64,000 bases of DNA from an uncultured Flavobacteriaceae bacterium (GTDB taxonomy: Bacteria > Bacteroidota > Bacteroidia > Flavobacteriales > Flavobacteriaceae): positions 1 to 64,000 of the forward strand of contig CALLUG010000035.1 of NCBI GenBank assembly GCA_938011315.1, in the 5' to 3' direction. A model generated the notes under the pieces. The model was given only the letters and a program-made list of their open reading frames with translations. It was not told the DNA's origin and searched no databases. This document shows positions 9,911 to 19,842 of the stretch, piece after piece; within the stretch, counting starts at the first letter, position 1; every line of letters starts with the position of its first letter. The position numbers were made by a program, and so were the translations under genes.

Positions 9911-11418
9911 CTTATAACAAAATTATATTACGTAGCATCCTACTAGCTTCTTATATAGGAGTTGTAGCATTAATTATTTTTGGAATTAGTAGCGTATTTG
10001 CCTATCTAAATACGGGAGCAGATAGAAGTACATTATTACACACCGAAGTAAAAAAAATAGATCAATATCTCCCTAAAGTTATTTGGGAACCTCTTAATAA
10101 CGAAGGCAGGGTAATGGATATGCAAACCTTAAACGCTATTGAAAAAGATTACTTAAGTGCCTTGTATCTAAAGCATATAGCCTACAAAAACAACATTACC
10201 ATTGGTCTTGACGACTACTATACCGAAAGCGCAAGAGAAAATTTATACCGCACAATTGCTACCAATAACGCAGAACGTATTGTTATAGAGGCTACAACAT
10301 TGGCTCATCATCCTAAGTTAGATTTTTTTAGTGAAGACGGGCAGTTAGCCGTAATTACAGATAAAAATGTTATAGAATATAAGCGTATATATAAAAATAA
10401 TGTTTTAGTTTTTGAAACTACCGAAGAAGCAACGTATAAGATTGTGGTTTTGCTAGAAGATGGATTTTGGCGTATACGACATATCGTTGCACAAGACATA
10501 CACGAGCATATTGAAAAAACTATAGAAACACCAAAAATTAACACAACGATAAAAGGCATAAATTACTACCCTAAAGATACACCCTGGGACATGTATACTA
10601 GCAATTTTGATGAGCACATCATAGCTAAGGATTTTGAAATTATAAAAAATGCTGGATTAAACACCATTAGACTATTTGTTCCATACAAAACGTTTGGAAA
10701 AGCAAATCTCATTCCTGAAAAATTGGAAAAATTACAATGCGTTTTAGACATTGCAGAAGCTAATAAGCTAAATGTGGTGCTAACACTTTTTGATTTTTAC
10801 GGTGATTATTCTGTATTAAATTGGACACTAAACCAACGTTATGCAGAAACAATTGTATCTAGATTTAAAAATCATAAGGCAATATATGCTTGGGATATTA
10901 AAAATGAACCCGATTTAGATTTTAATTCTAGAGGCAAAACAATGGTAATTGCTTGGCTAAAACAAATGCTTATACTTATAAAAACAATAGACAACAATCA
11001 CCCTGTTACTATTGGTTGGTCGTCTGCAGAAGCTGCTCCTATACTAAAAAATTATGTCGATTTTGTATCCTTTCATTACTACAAAGACATCGCAAACCTA
11101 GCAACTACTTTCAATACTTTAAAACAAACGATTACAGATAAACCCATTGTTATTAGTGAGTTTGGATTATCCTCATACAAAGGACTATGGAACCCTTTTG
11201 GAAATTCGCCAACAACACAGGCAAACTATCATAAAAATGTACAAAAAATACTTAAAAAGAACAACATCCCTTTTCTGTCTTGGACTTTATACGACTATAA
11301 AAACATTCCTAGAGCTGTTGTAGGAAAATTGCCTTGGAAAAGACATAAACAAAAGCATTATGGTTTTATTGATACAGATGGGGTTAAAAAACCATCATTT
11401 CAATTTATTACAAACTAG
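9904..11418 (+). CDS. Membrane-anchored glycoside hydrolase, GH5/cellulase-like
   Basis: N-terminal TM helix; WDIKNEPDLD (acid/base Glu) and VISEFG (nucleophile Glu) motifs; GTG start overlaps previous gene. Confidence 0.75.
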   Translation: MVTYNKIILRSILLASYIGVVALIIFGISSVFAYLNTGADRSTLLHTEVKKIDQYLPKVIWEPLNNEGRVMDMQTLNAIEKDYLSALYLKHIAYKNNITIGLDDYYTESARENLYRTIATNNAERIVIEATTLAHHPKLDFFSEDGQLAVITDKNVIEYKRIYKNNVLVFETTEEATYKIVVLLEDGFWRIRHIVAQDIHEHIEKTIETPKINTTIKGINYYPKDTPWDMYTSNFDEHIIAKDFEIIKNAGLNTIRLFVPYKTFGKANLIPEKLEKLQCVLDIAEANKLNVVLTLFDFYGDYSVLNWTLNQRYAETIVSRFKNHKAIYAWDIKNEPDLDFNSRGKTMVIAWLKQMLILIKTIDNNHPVTIGWSSAEAAPILKNYVDFVSFHYYKDIANLATTFNTLKQTITDKPIVISEFGLSSYKGLWNPFGNSPTTQANYHKNVQKILKKNNIPFLSWTLYDYKNIPRAVVGKLPWKRHKQKHYGFIDTDGVKKPSFQFITN

Positions 11419-12629
11419 ATAATAGCGATTTTAGATATTTTAGATTGCTTTTTGGACTCAATAATAGTTTTAAATTTATCGATATATAATGCTGTAATTT
11501 TTTGCATTGGATAGGCTGTTGCAGCTTTAAAGTTTATATTTTCTAGATGTACTCTATAAGCCTCATTCGTTACAATACGTTCTATGGCTTTAGCCAAACT
11601 ATCAACATTATTAGGGTCAAAAAACTCGCCTTTATACCCTTCGTCCTTAACTAATAATGCTAAATCTCCTAAATCTGGCATAACAACAGCTTTACCAAAA
11701 CTTCCTGCTTGGTGCAGTACTCCAGAGCTTCCTGTGGTAGAGGTATAAGGAAATACAACTACAGCACTTTCTTTAAATAAACTAGGTACATCTGTTTCTT
11801 TAACATAACCTGTAAAACGAATTTGCTCAACATGTTTGTAGTTCGCCTTTACGGTATCTAAATATCCTGGTACATTAGGGTTATCTGTACCCGCTATAAC
11901 AATTTCTAAATTAAGTTTTGTGGTTTTTCGTACTTTTTCTACAGCCTCAATCATCATTTCAACTTTTTTGTAGGTTCCAAATTTTCCAAAAGTCATAATT
12001 TGTAGAGGACCATCTGGCAAGTCGTAATTTGTAGATGCTAACGGAATTTCAAAAGTACCATGTGGTATTAAAACAACATTATTTGCTTTATATTTTTCTT
12101 TTAATATGCTAACGTATTTTTGCATAGTAACAGCTACAATGTCGGCTTGTAAAATCAGTTTAGTTAGCCTTGTGCCTATAAAATTATATAGCTTTTGCAT
12201 AAGCTTGTTAGAGGTAAACCCTGCGGTACTTAAATCGACTTCTTCTAAAATATTATGCAATAATACAATACTCGGTATGCGTTTTAACTTACATACCAAA
12301 GGTAACATTAAACCCAAAGCGGCTGCAATTTTACGATCTCCAAACTTCATAAATTGTAAATTAAAAAGCACAGCATCTGGTTTAGTATTTGTTATAGCCT
12401 TACTTACAGTAATAATCGTATTGTAAGCATTAAAAGTCCAACACGCCTTAACACTAATTTTACATCCAGCTTCTGTAAATACAATATCTTTCTTAGCTTC
12501 AGTTTTGTCTGTTAATAAAACAAGTTCTGTAAGTTCCTCGTTCTGTCTAAAATGCTTTACCAAATGGTAAGCATACTCATTAAGCGTTATTTTACTTGGT
12601 GGATAGGCAGTTACAATTGCTAATTTCAT
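11415..12629 (-). CDS. Glycosyltransferase, GT4/group 1 type
   Basis: TFGKFGTYKKVEMMIEA...IRFTGYVKETDVPSLFKESAVVVFPYTSTTGSSGVLHQAGSFGKAVV. Confidence 0.85.
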   Translation of the reverse strand: MKLAIVTAYPPSKITLNEYAYHLVKHFRQNEELTELVLLTDKTEAKKDIVFTEAGCKISVKACWTFNAYNTIITVSKAITNTKPDAVLFNLQFMKFGDRKIAAALGLMLPLVCKLKRIPSIVLLHNILEEVDLSTAGFTSNKLMQKLYNFIGTRLTKLILQADIVAVTMQKYVSILKEKYKANNVVLIPHGTFEIPLASTNYDLPDGPLQIMTFGKFGTYKKVEMMIEAVEKVRKTTKLNLEIVIAGTDNPNVPGYLDTVKANYKHVEQIRFTGYVKETDVPSLFKESAVVVFPYTSTTGSSGVLHQAGSFGKAVVMPDLGDLALLVKDEGYKGEFFDPNNVDSLAKAIERIVTNEAYRVHLENINFKAATAYPMQKITALYIDKFKTIIESKKQSKISKIAII

Positions 12630-12725
12630 AATATATTGTGTTAGATTTAATACAAATTTGAGATTTAATCTGCTTTAAAACAACAGTATTTAGATAGATG
12701 GAACTTTAGTGTAGACGAAAGAAAA

Positions 12726-13991
12726 TTAGGTGTAGATTTTAGGAATTTTGCATTGACGCTTATAATCTATAAAAAAGAATACCATTTGTATAGCTAACAG
12801 TAAAACCATTGCTATAATTTGCATCGTCACAACTTGCTGTAAGCTATCGTGAAAACATATAATAAGCCCCACTTGTAACAATCCAAAAAGTCCAGAAAAA
12901 ATAACAGGAACATACTTATCTAGTGATAGATAGTAATAAGCAAATATATTTGAAATTGCAAATAAGCTTGTTGCCAAGGCATATTTCCATAATAAGGGTG
13001 CAATTGCTAGGTAACTGCTGCCAAAAAGTAATGAAACCACTAGCTTAGGGAAACATAAACATCCAAAAATAATTACAAACGATATTGCTATAATATAACC
13101 AATATACTTAACTAAAATCGGAGTAGTAGCCTTGCCTTCTTTTTTTAATTTTATAACAGAAGGAAGTAAAAGCATTACAAACATCCAAGCAATAAAATAT
13201 ACAATACGCCCTATAAGTGCAAGAGAAGCGTATAAGCCTGCATCGTAAGTTTCAAAATAATGCTTCACTAAAAGAATATCACTATTGTTTATTATAATTT
13301 GTGTAAGCTCATAAAATGCTGTAATTATAAAAAAATGTTGTAACAGTTTTGTGTTTTCTAACCCCAAAGAGTTATTTTTTTTAAAACTTATAGCTTTTAG
13401 CTTAATAGGTTTTAGTCCAAAAGCAAATGATACTAAAATTCCTATTGCAATAAGTATTGACGATTCTATTTTAAATAGTACAATTAAGCCAAGTGTAATT
13501 AGTAAGCGACTTAGCATTTCTAACTGGTACGTTATAGATAGCAACTTAAGTTTTGATTGTCCTTGTAGCGTACCTCGATTAACACTCATTAAAAAATATA
13601 AAGGAGTTCCTATACCAAAAATAATAAACATACTTGTGGTAGAAGTTTTAAATATGATTTGTAACTGAGATGCAAATACAATGATTAAGGCACCTAAAAT
13701 TATTCCAGTTATTAAAGCGTTTTTATACATTTTAGAGATAAAACTTAAATATATGCTTGTAGTAAATGATGCAGAAAATTTTGCTGTGACTAACTGAAAA
13801 GTCATTGCCACAAAAGATAGCACTAGCAAAAATGTAATTAATACAGCGGCATCTGCAAATTGCTTAGGTCCCAAAATACGACCAAGTAAAAGATTGTAAG
13901 CATAATTCCCTGCATTAACAATCAAGGCACTGAGCATAAATAATTGCTCTGGAGATACTCTTTTTTTGAAAGTACTAATTGCTATAATCAT
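12726..13991 (-). CDS. Polysaccharide flippase (Wzx/MOP superfamily-like)
   Basis: 421 aa polytopic protein; N-terminal NAGNYAYNLLLGRILGPKQFADAAVL typical of O-antigen flippases. Confidence 0.8.
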   Translation of the reverse strand: MIIAISTFKKRVSPEQLFMLSALIVNAGNYAYNLLLGRILGPKQFADAAVLITFLLVLSFVAMTFQLVTAKFSASFTTSIYLSFISKMYKNALITGIILGALIIVFASQLQIIFKTSTTSMFIIFGIGTPLYFLMSVNRGTLQGQSKLKLLSITYQLEMLSRLLITLGLIVLFKIESSILIAIGILVSFAFGLKPIKLKAISFKKNNSLGLENTKLLQHFFIITAFYELTQIIINNSDILLVKHYFETYDAGLYASLALIGRIVYFIAWMFVMLLLPSVIKLKKEGKATTPILVKYIGYIIAISFVIIFGCLCFPKLVVSLLFGSSYLAIAPLLWKYALATSLFAISNIFAYYYLSLDKYVPVIFSGLFGLLQVGLIICFHDSLQQVVTMQIIAMVLLLAIQMVFFFIDYKRQCKIPKIYT

Positions 13992-14067
13992 TTTTTAAAA
14001 TTAAGAATTATATTAGAGCTATTAAGCCTCTTATAATATTTAGTTTTATATATCATCAAATTAATAA

Positions 14068-14349
14068 TTAAGCTACATTGTAATGATACTCAAAATCGTC
14101 ATATATTTCCTTACAACCATAACCTATAATAGAAAAATCCTGCTTTTTAAGATAAGCATTAATGTATAACGTTCTTAGAGCAGACATACCATTAGCATCT
14201 ATTTCTGTGACACCATCAATATCTAATGTTAAATTTCCATAGGTATCTAAAATATAATTAAAATGAGTTTTAAATGAATTAACTGTTGCTGCATTAATAC
14301 TTCCTTTAACGCAAAATGCTCCGTTTCTTTCTTTAATTGTTAATGCCAT
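14068..14349 (-). CDS. STAS-domain protein (anti-anti-sigma-like)
   Basis: 93 aa; VKGSINAATVNSFKTHF...LTLDIDGVTEIDANGMSALRTLY. Confidence 0.75.
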   Translation of the reverse strand: MALTIKERNGAFCVKGSINAATVNSFKTHFNYILDTYGNLTLDIDGVTEIDANGMSALRTLYINAYLKKQDFSIIGYGCKEIYDDFEYHYNVA

Positions 14350-14510
14350 AGTTTTTTAATTTTAATTGTTAATACTTGTTGTTTACATTACAAATATCGG
14401 CTCAAGCTTTAATTGTTTTTATTCAATTTCGTTGAGATGCAGTTTACTGTAGACGAATCATAAATACATATAGATTGTATTGATTACCTTGCATTACTAC
14501 AAAACAAAAA

Positions 14511-16586
14511 ATGATGTTATTACAAAAACGCTTCATAATCGTATTACTAACCATTACTAATATTAGTTTCTCTCAAGATATGCAAGAAGGCTTTACCTAT
14601 CTTGAAACAGCTAATTACGAAGAGGCAGAAATGTATTTTAAAGCTGTTTTACAAAATTTCCCAAATAATAAAACCGCAAAACTTTGCTATGGTAGAGCTA
14701 TTGGACTTAATGGTAAGCCTAAAAAAGCAAATTCCATTTTTGTAGAATTATTAGAAGAATATCCTAACGATTTTGAAATTAAACTCAATTATGCCGAATC
14801 ATTACTTTGGAATAAAGAATACGATACCGCTAAAGCCTACTATGAAAAACTAATAGTCCAAGATGCTAACAACTTCCCCGCCCTACTAGGTTATGCCAAC
14901 ACACTCTCTAATTTAAAATTATTTGATGATGCTTTAATCTATGTCAATAAAGCCTTAGACGTTTTGCCTGGAAATGAAAGCGCGTTAATCTCCAAAAAAT
15001 ATATCCATTTAGGTTATGCAAATCAATACCTAAAAAAGCAAAAGTATAACGAAGCAGAAATCTATTTAAACCAAAATTTATTAGAGTTCAAAAATGACAG
15101 AGAAACTCTACTTAACCTCGCTAACTTATATTTAATTTCTAACAAATTAGAAAAAGCAGAGGCAACTTACCAAACTATAGCAAAACGTCAAGAACAAGAC
15201 GACATCGCATTATCATTAAACGGCTTAGCCTTAGTAGCACACTTAAAAGCAAAAGAGAAACAAGCATTAAAAATAAGCACACAAGCATACCATAAAATTA
15301 AATTTATAAAAGACACCACAGTTATACAACAAACCAAAGAACGATATATACAAGCATTAATTTGGAATAAAAAATACAGAAAAGCTAAAACCCTAACCAA
15401 TCAATTACTATCTAAAATGCCAAACAAAAATTGGATTTTAGCATTAAATGCCACGCGACACATTTACAAAAGCGAGTTTAAAAAAAGTTTAGAAAATTAC
15501 AATGCTATATTGCAAAACGACTCCACATCTTTTGATGGGAATTTAGGTATGGCAAATGCGTTAAAAGCATTAGGGCGTTACAAAGATGCTTATAAATTTG
15601 CACAAAAAACTTTATACTTTTATGACAATCAAAAAGACGCTGCCAATTTTGTAAAAACACTAAATACACAATTTACACCACAGCTAAACACAACAACAAC
15701 TTACTCGTTTGATAATGGAGATAATAATGCTTTTGCTCTTAATACCAATATTGAAATTCCTTTTAGTTTTAAATTTAAGTTACTCGCCAATTATAATTAC
15801 AGAACCACAAACAATAGCGTTACTAACAATAATGCCACGGCTAATAATGTGCTTTTTGGACTCTCGTATGCTCTACGTCCTAAGCTTAATATCAAAGCAA
15901 GTTTAGGCACTAATATTACTAATGCAGAAACTAATAACCATACACAACTCCTCTCGGATATTGCTATAAATATTATCCCATTTAAACTACAGACCTTAGA
16001 TATTGGTTACAAAAGGGAGGTACAAAATTTTAATGCAGACTTATTAGATTTAGAACTTATACAAAATAATATTTATGCTAACTATAATGTTAATACAAAT
16101 TTTAACTTAGGGTGGTTTACCCAATATTTTTACACGTTTCAAAACGATAATAACACACGTCATTTATTTTTCACATCATTATATTACACGATTTTAAATA
16201 AGCCAAGTTTAAAAACAGGACTTAACTATCAATACATTACATTTAAAGATCAAGTTCCTGAACTTTATTTTAGCCCAGAAGAGTTTAATGCTACAGAAAT
16301 TTTTTTAAACCTTATCAAAGATGAAAACATAGCAAAACCAAAAACATGGTTTTACGAGCTAACCGCAGCCACTGGCATTCAGTTTATAGAAAATAACGAT
16401 AGGCAAAGCACTTTTAGGTTTCGAGCCAAACTGGGCTATAAATTTTCCGATAGGTCGCTAATAAACGTGTATGGTTCACATAGTAATATTGCCTCTACAA
16501 CAGCAGCTGGATTTAGCTTTTCAGAAATTGGATTACGTTTTAAGTGGTACCTTAACAAAGCACCACTATTTTCAACAAAATTCTAA
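14511..16586 (+). CDS. TPR-repeat protein with C-terminal outer-membrane beta-barrel (exporter-like)
   Basis: Signal peptide, multiple TPR units to about residue 370, then alternating beta-strand segments with a terminal Phe. Confidence 0.75.
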   Translation: MMLLQKRFIIVLLTITNISFSQDMQEGFTYLETANYEEAEMYFKAVLQNFPNNKTAKLCYGRAIGLNGKPKKANSIFVELLEEYPNDFEIKLNYAESLLWNKEYDTAKAYYEKLIVQDANNFPALLGYANTLSNLKLFDDALIYVNKALDVLPGNESALISKKYIHLGYANQYLKKQKYNEAEIYLNQNLLEFKNDRETLLNLANLYLISNKLEKAEATYQTIAKRQEQDDIALSLNGLALVAHLKAKEKQALKISTQAYHKIKFIKDTTVIQQTKERYIQALIWNKKYRKAKTLTNQLLSKMPNKNWILALNATRHIYKSEFKKSLENYNAILQNDSTSFDGNLGMANALKALGRYKDAYKFAQKTLYFYDNQKDAANFVKTLNTQFTPQLNTTTTYSFDNGDNNAFALNTNIEIPFSFKFKLLANYNYRTTNNSVTNNNATANNVLFGLSYALRPKLNIKASLGTNITNAETNNHTQLLSDIAINIIPFKLQTLDIGYKREVQNFNADLLDLELIQNNIYANYNVNTNFNLGWFTQYFYTFQNDNNTRHLFFTSLYYTILNKPSLKTGLNYQYITFKDQVPELYFSPEEFNATEIFLNLIKDENIAKPKTWFYELTAATGIQFIENNDRQSTFRFRAKLGYKFSDRSLINVYGSHSNIASTTAAGFSFSEIGLRFKWYLNKAPLFSTKF

Positions 16587-16716
16587 CTATCATTGACTAC
16601 CTAAAAGTAGTTTTTACAAACTATAATTGTATTATGATTATATATTTTCTGTTTTTTTAAGGTTAGTATTCTTTTAAGGACTAAACCTTTTTGTATTTTT
16701 ACTTAAATTTTTTTTA

Positions 16717-18345
16717 ATGGACATCAACTTCAACAAAAACGAAGATCATAATAAGTTACTACTTTCAGAGCTCAAAAACCGACTTATAAAAGTAAAACAA
16801 GGTGGTGGAGAAAAACGCATAGAAAAACACCATTCCAAAGGGAAGTTAACCGCTAGAGAGCGTATTAATTACTTGTTAGATTCAAAATCTGAGTCTATAG
16901 AGATTGGTGCTTTTGCAGGCGATGATATGTATCATACACACGGAGGGTGTCCCTCTGGAGGGGTTGTGGTAGTCATAGGATATATTAAAGGGAAACAGTG
17001 TATTGTTGTTGCCAATGATGCTACAGTAAAGGCAGGAGCTTGGTTTCCTATAACAGGTAAAAAAAATTTAAGAGCTCAAGAAATTGCTATCGAAAACAAA
17101 CTCCCCATCATTTACCTAGTCGATAGTGCAGGAGTGTATCTGCCTATGCAAGATGAAATTTTCCCGGATAAAGAACATTTTGGTCGTATTTTCAGAAATA
17201 ATGCTATAATGAGCAGTATGGGGATTACGCAAATTGCCGCAGTAATGGGAAGCTGTGTTGCTGGTGGTGCCTATCTCCCTATTATGAGCGATGAGGCGCT
17301 TATTGTAAACAAAACAGGAAGTATATTTTTGGCAGGAAGTTACCTTGTAAAAGCAGCTATAGGCGAAAGTATTGACAATGAAACTCTAGGAGGCGCTACC
17401 ACACACTGTGACATTAGTGGGGTTACCGACTATAAGGCAAAAGACGATAAAGATGCCCTAGATACCATTAAACGACTAATAAATAAAATAGGTGATTATA
17501 ACAAAGCGGGGTTTAACCGTATTGACTCTAAAAAACCATTAGCCTCCCCAAATGATATTTATGGTATTCTTCCAAAATCTCGTGCCGATCAGTACGACAT
17601 GAAAGAAATTATTAAACGCTTGGTAGATAATTCTGATTTTGATGAGTACAAAAAAGGTTATGGTCAAACCATTATTACAGCTTATGCACGCATACAGGGC
17701 TGGGCTGTTGGCATAGTTGCCAACCAACGTAAGTTGGTAAAAACTAAAAAAGGAGAAATGCAATTTGGTGGTGTAATTTATAACGACTCTGCAGATAAGG
17801 CAACACGCTTTATAGCAAATTGTAATCAGAAAAAAATTCCACTTGTTTTTTTGCAAGACGTAACAGGGTTTATGGTAGGTAGCAAAAGTGAGCATGGAGG
17901 TATAATTAAAGATGGCGCAAAAATGGTTAATGCCGTAAGCAACTCTGTGGTACCAAAATTTACAATTATTATAGGAAATAGTTATGGTGCCGGAAACTAC
18001 GCTATGTGTGGTAAGGCCTACGACCCTCGCTTAATTGTTGCTTGGCCTAGTGCAGAACTAGCTGTAATGAGTGGTAATTCTGCTGCGAAAGTATTATTAC
18101 AAATAGAAAAAGCATCACTCGAAAAAAAAGGAGAAGTATTCACAAAAGAAAAAGAAGAGGCATTATTTAATACTATAAAATCCCGTTACGACAACCAAGT
18201 ATCGCCCTATTACGCCGCAGCACGAATATGGACAGATGCTATAATAGACCCGCTAGATACACGCAAATGGATAAGTATGGGTATTGAAGCTGCTAATCAT
18301 GCTCCTATTGAAAAAGCATTTAACTTAGGTGTGCTACAGGTTTAA
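16717..18345 (+). CDS. Acyl-CoA carboxylase beta (carboxyltransferase) subunit
   Basis: KGKLTARERINYLLD...GGCPSGGVVVVIGYIKGKQCIVVANDATVKAG...GNSYGAGNYAMCGKAYDPR. Confidence 0.93.
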   Translation: MDINFNKNEDHNKLLLSELKNRLIKVKQGGGEKRIEKHHSKGKLTARERINYLLDSKSESIEIGAFAGDDMYHTHGGCPSGGVVVVIGYIKGKQCIVVANDATVKAGAWFPITGKKNLRAQEIAIENKLPIIYLVDSAGVYLPMQDEIFPDKEHFGRIFRNNAIMSSMGITQIAAVMGSCVAGGAYLPIMSDEALIVNKTGSIFLAGSYLVKAAIGESIDNETLGGATTHCDISGVTDYKAKDDKDALDTIKRLINKIGDYNKAGFNRIDSKKPLASPNDIYGILPKSRADQYDMKEIIKRLVDNSDFDEYKKGYGQTIITAYARIQGWAVGIVANQRKLVKTKKGEMQFGGVIYNDSADKATRFIANCNQKKIPLVFLQDVTGFMVGSKSEHGGIIKDGAKMVNAVSNSVVPKFTIIIGNSYGAGNYAMCGKAYDPRLIVAWPSAELAVMSGNSAAKVLLQIEKASLEKKGEVFTKEKEEALFNTIKSRYDNQVSPYYAAARIWTDAIIDPLDTRKWISMGIEAANHAPIEKAFNLGVLQV

Positions 18346-18366
18346 TATTGTTAAATATTATTTTTA

Positions 18367-18426
18367 ATACCAATTAATTATTACTCAAAATAAGCTATAC
18401 AACTCATTTTAAATAACAATTGGTAT
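18367..18426 (-). repeat. Dispersed MITE-like repeat, copy B (minimal 60 bp form)
   Basis: ATACCAATTAATTATTACTCAAAATAAGCTATACAACTCATTTTAAATAACAATTGGTAT; consists essentially of the two ends of the family. Confidence 0.85.
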
Positions 18427-18443
18427 AAGACATAGGCATAAAT

Positions 18444-18478
18444 AAAGCGGGATACTTTAAAAAAAGAATCCCGCTTTT
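18444..18478. terminator. Bidirectional terminator-like hairpin between convergent genes
   Basis: AAAGCGGGAT / ATCCCGCTTT inverted repeat followed by TTTT; lies between the ends of 16717..18345(+) and 18533..19810(-). Confidence 0.75.
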
Positions 18479-18532
18479 CAATTATTTTAATCGGACATTA
18501 ATACTTTATAGTAAGTACGATAGTACAATAAT

Positions 18533-19810
18533 TTAGTTACCTCCTGCCTCTAGCGCTTCTACTTTTGCTTTCATAACCTTAAACTTTTCAGTGGCATCAA
18601 TAGCACTGTATAAGCCCATTAATGTCTTGGAAGCATCTAGGTTATTAGGCTCTATACTTAAAGCCTTTTCTAAATAAGGAATGGCAGTCAAAAATAATTG
18701 TTCTCGTTGCTTGTTTAAATCATCAAATTTTATCTGATCTGCCTTAGAAGTTCCTAGTGCATTCATCTGCTCAACCACTACTTCTTGTTTGTTAATTAAC
18801 AATACTGCCGAGGCAATAAGAGCATTAGTGTGCTTTGGGTCAATTTCAAGAACCTTCTTGTAATACTTTTCCGCACTAGCATACTCTTTATTTTCTCCTG
18901 ACACAACACCTAAATTGTAAATTAAATCCGTATTATTTGGCTGTAGTGTTATGGCTTTTTCAATTAGTTTTTTATACTCTGCTTTATCTCCTATTTTATA
19001 ACGAACATTTGCTTCAGAAAGAATTAAATTATAATCATTTGGATTTAATGATTTTGCTTTATTTATAGCTTCAATAGCCTTATCGTTTTGTCCTTGTTGT
19101 ACATATATTAATGCAATATTTTTACTTATTTCGGCTACTCTCGATGGTGTTTTTGAGTCTCTAGGGTTATTAAATTTTTTAGACTTAACCGATACATCTC
19201 TAAGCTTTCTAGTAGGAAATGACTGTTCTTCTCCAGACGCAATATCTGTAGCAAAATATTGATTTACAATTCCTGTGTAGCCTAAGTCTAATAGCTCATC
19301 ATAAGCTTTTAAAGTTTCGTCGTAGTGCTGGCCGTTTTGTGCTAATATTGCTGCATTGTATAGGTAAATAGTGTCTTTTGATATTCTGTAAGCTGTATCC
19401 ATATTGGAAGATGCTGTTTTAAAATCTTTTTGGGCAATAGCAGCCTCTCCTTTAGCGTATAAGGCACTTACAATATCTGTTTTCAATTTTTTAATTTGGG
19501 GGCCGTAAATAAATTTACCTACGCTTCTCTCTAAATCTGGAACTTTATTAAAAGCGTCTACTACCTCAGTTAACTCTTTATCACTACTATTCCCGTTAGC
19601 ATAAAACGTTTTTCCTTTTAGAAAATAAAATTTTGCTTTTGTTTTATCGTCCATAGCAGAGAGTAAACTTTCTGCCGACTTAAGTGTTGCTTTAGCTGTA
19701 GAGAAGTTTCCACTTTTTACTGCTTTTTCTAAAGCTTTAAGTTCTTTTTTTTGCGCAAAAGCTAACGAACTAATAGCTAATGATAACGTAATTATAACGT
19801 ATTTTTTCAT
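18533..19810 (-). CDS. Tetratricopeptide repeat protein, exported
   Basis: Signal peptide; repeated TPR motifs, e.g. NPNDYNLILSEANVRYKIGDKAEYKKLIEKAITLQPNN. Confidence 0.85.
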   Translation of the reverse strand: MKKYVIITLSLAISSLAFAQKKELKALEKAVKSGNFSTAKATLKSAESLLSAMDDKTKAKFYFLKGKTFYANGNSSDKELTEVVDAFNKVPDLERSVGKFIYGPQIKKLKTDIVSALYAKGEAAIAQKDFKTASSNMDTAYRISKDTIYLYNAAILAQNGQHYDETLKAYDELLDLGYTGIVNQYFATDIASGEEQSFPTRKLRDVSVKSKKFNNPRDSKTPSRVAEISKNIALIYVQQGQNDKAIEAINKAKSLNPNDYNLILSEANVRYKIGDKAEYKKLIEKAITLQPNNTDLIYNLGVVSGENKEYASAEKYYKKVLEIDPKHTNALIASAVLLINKQEVVVEQMNALGTSKADQIKFDDLNKQREQLFLTAIPYLEKALSIEPNNLDASKTLMGLYSAIDATEKFKVMKAKVEALEAGGN

Positions 19811-19842
19811 TTTAGTTATTTTTAAATTATTGTTATGTTTAT

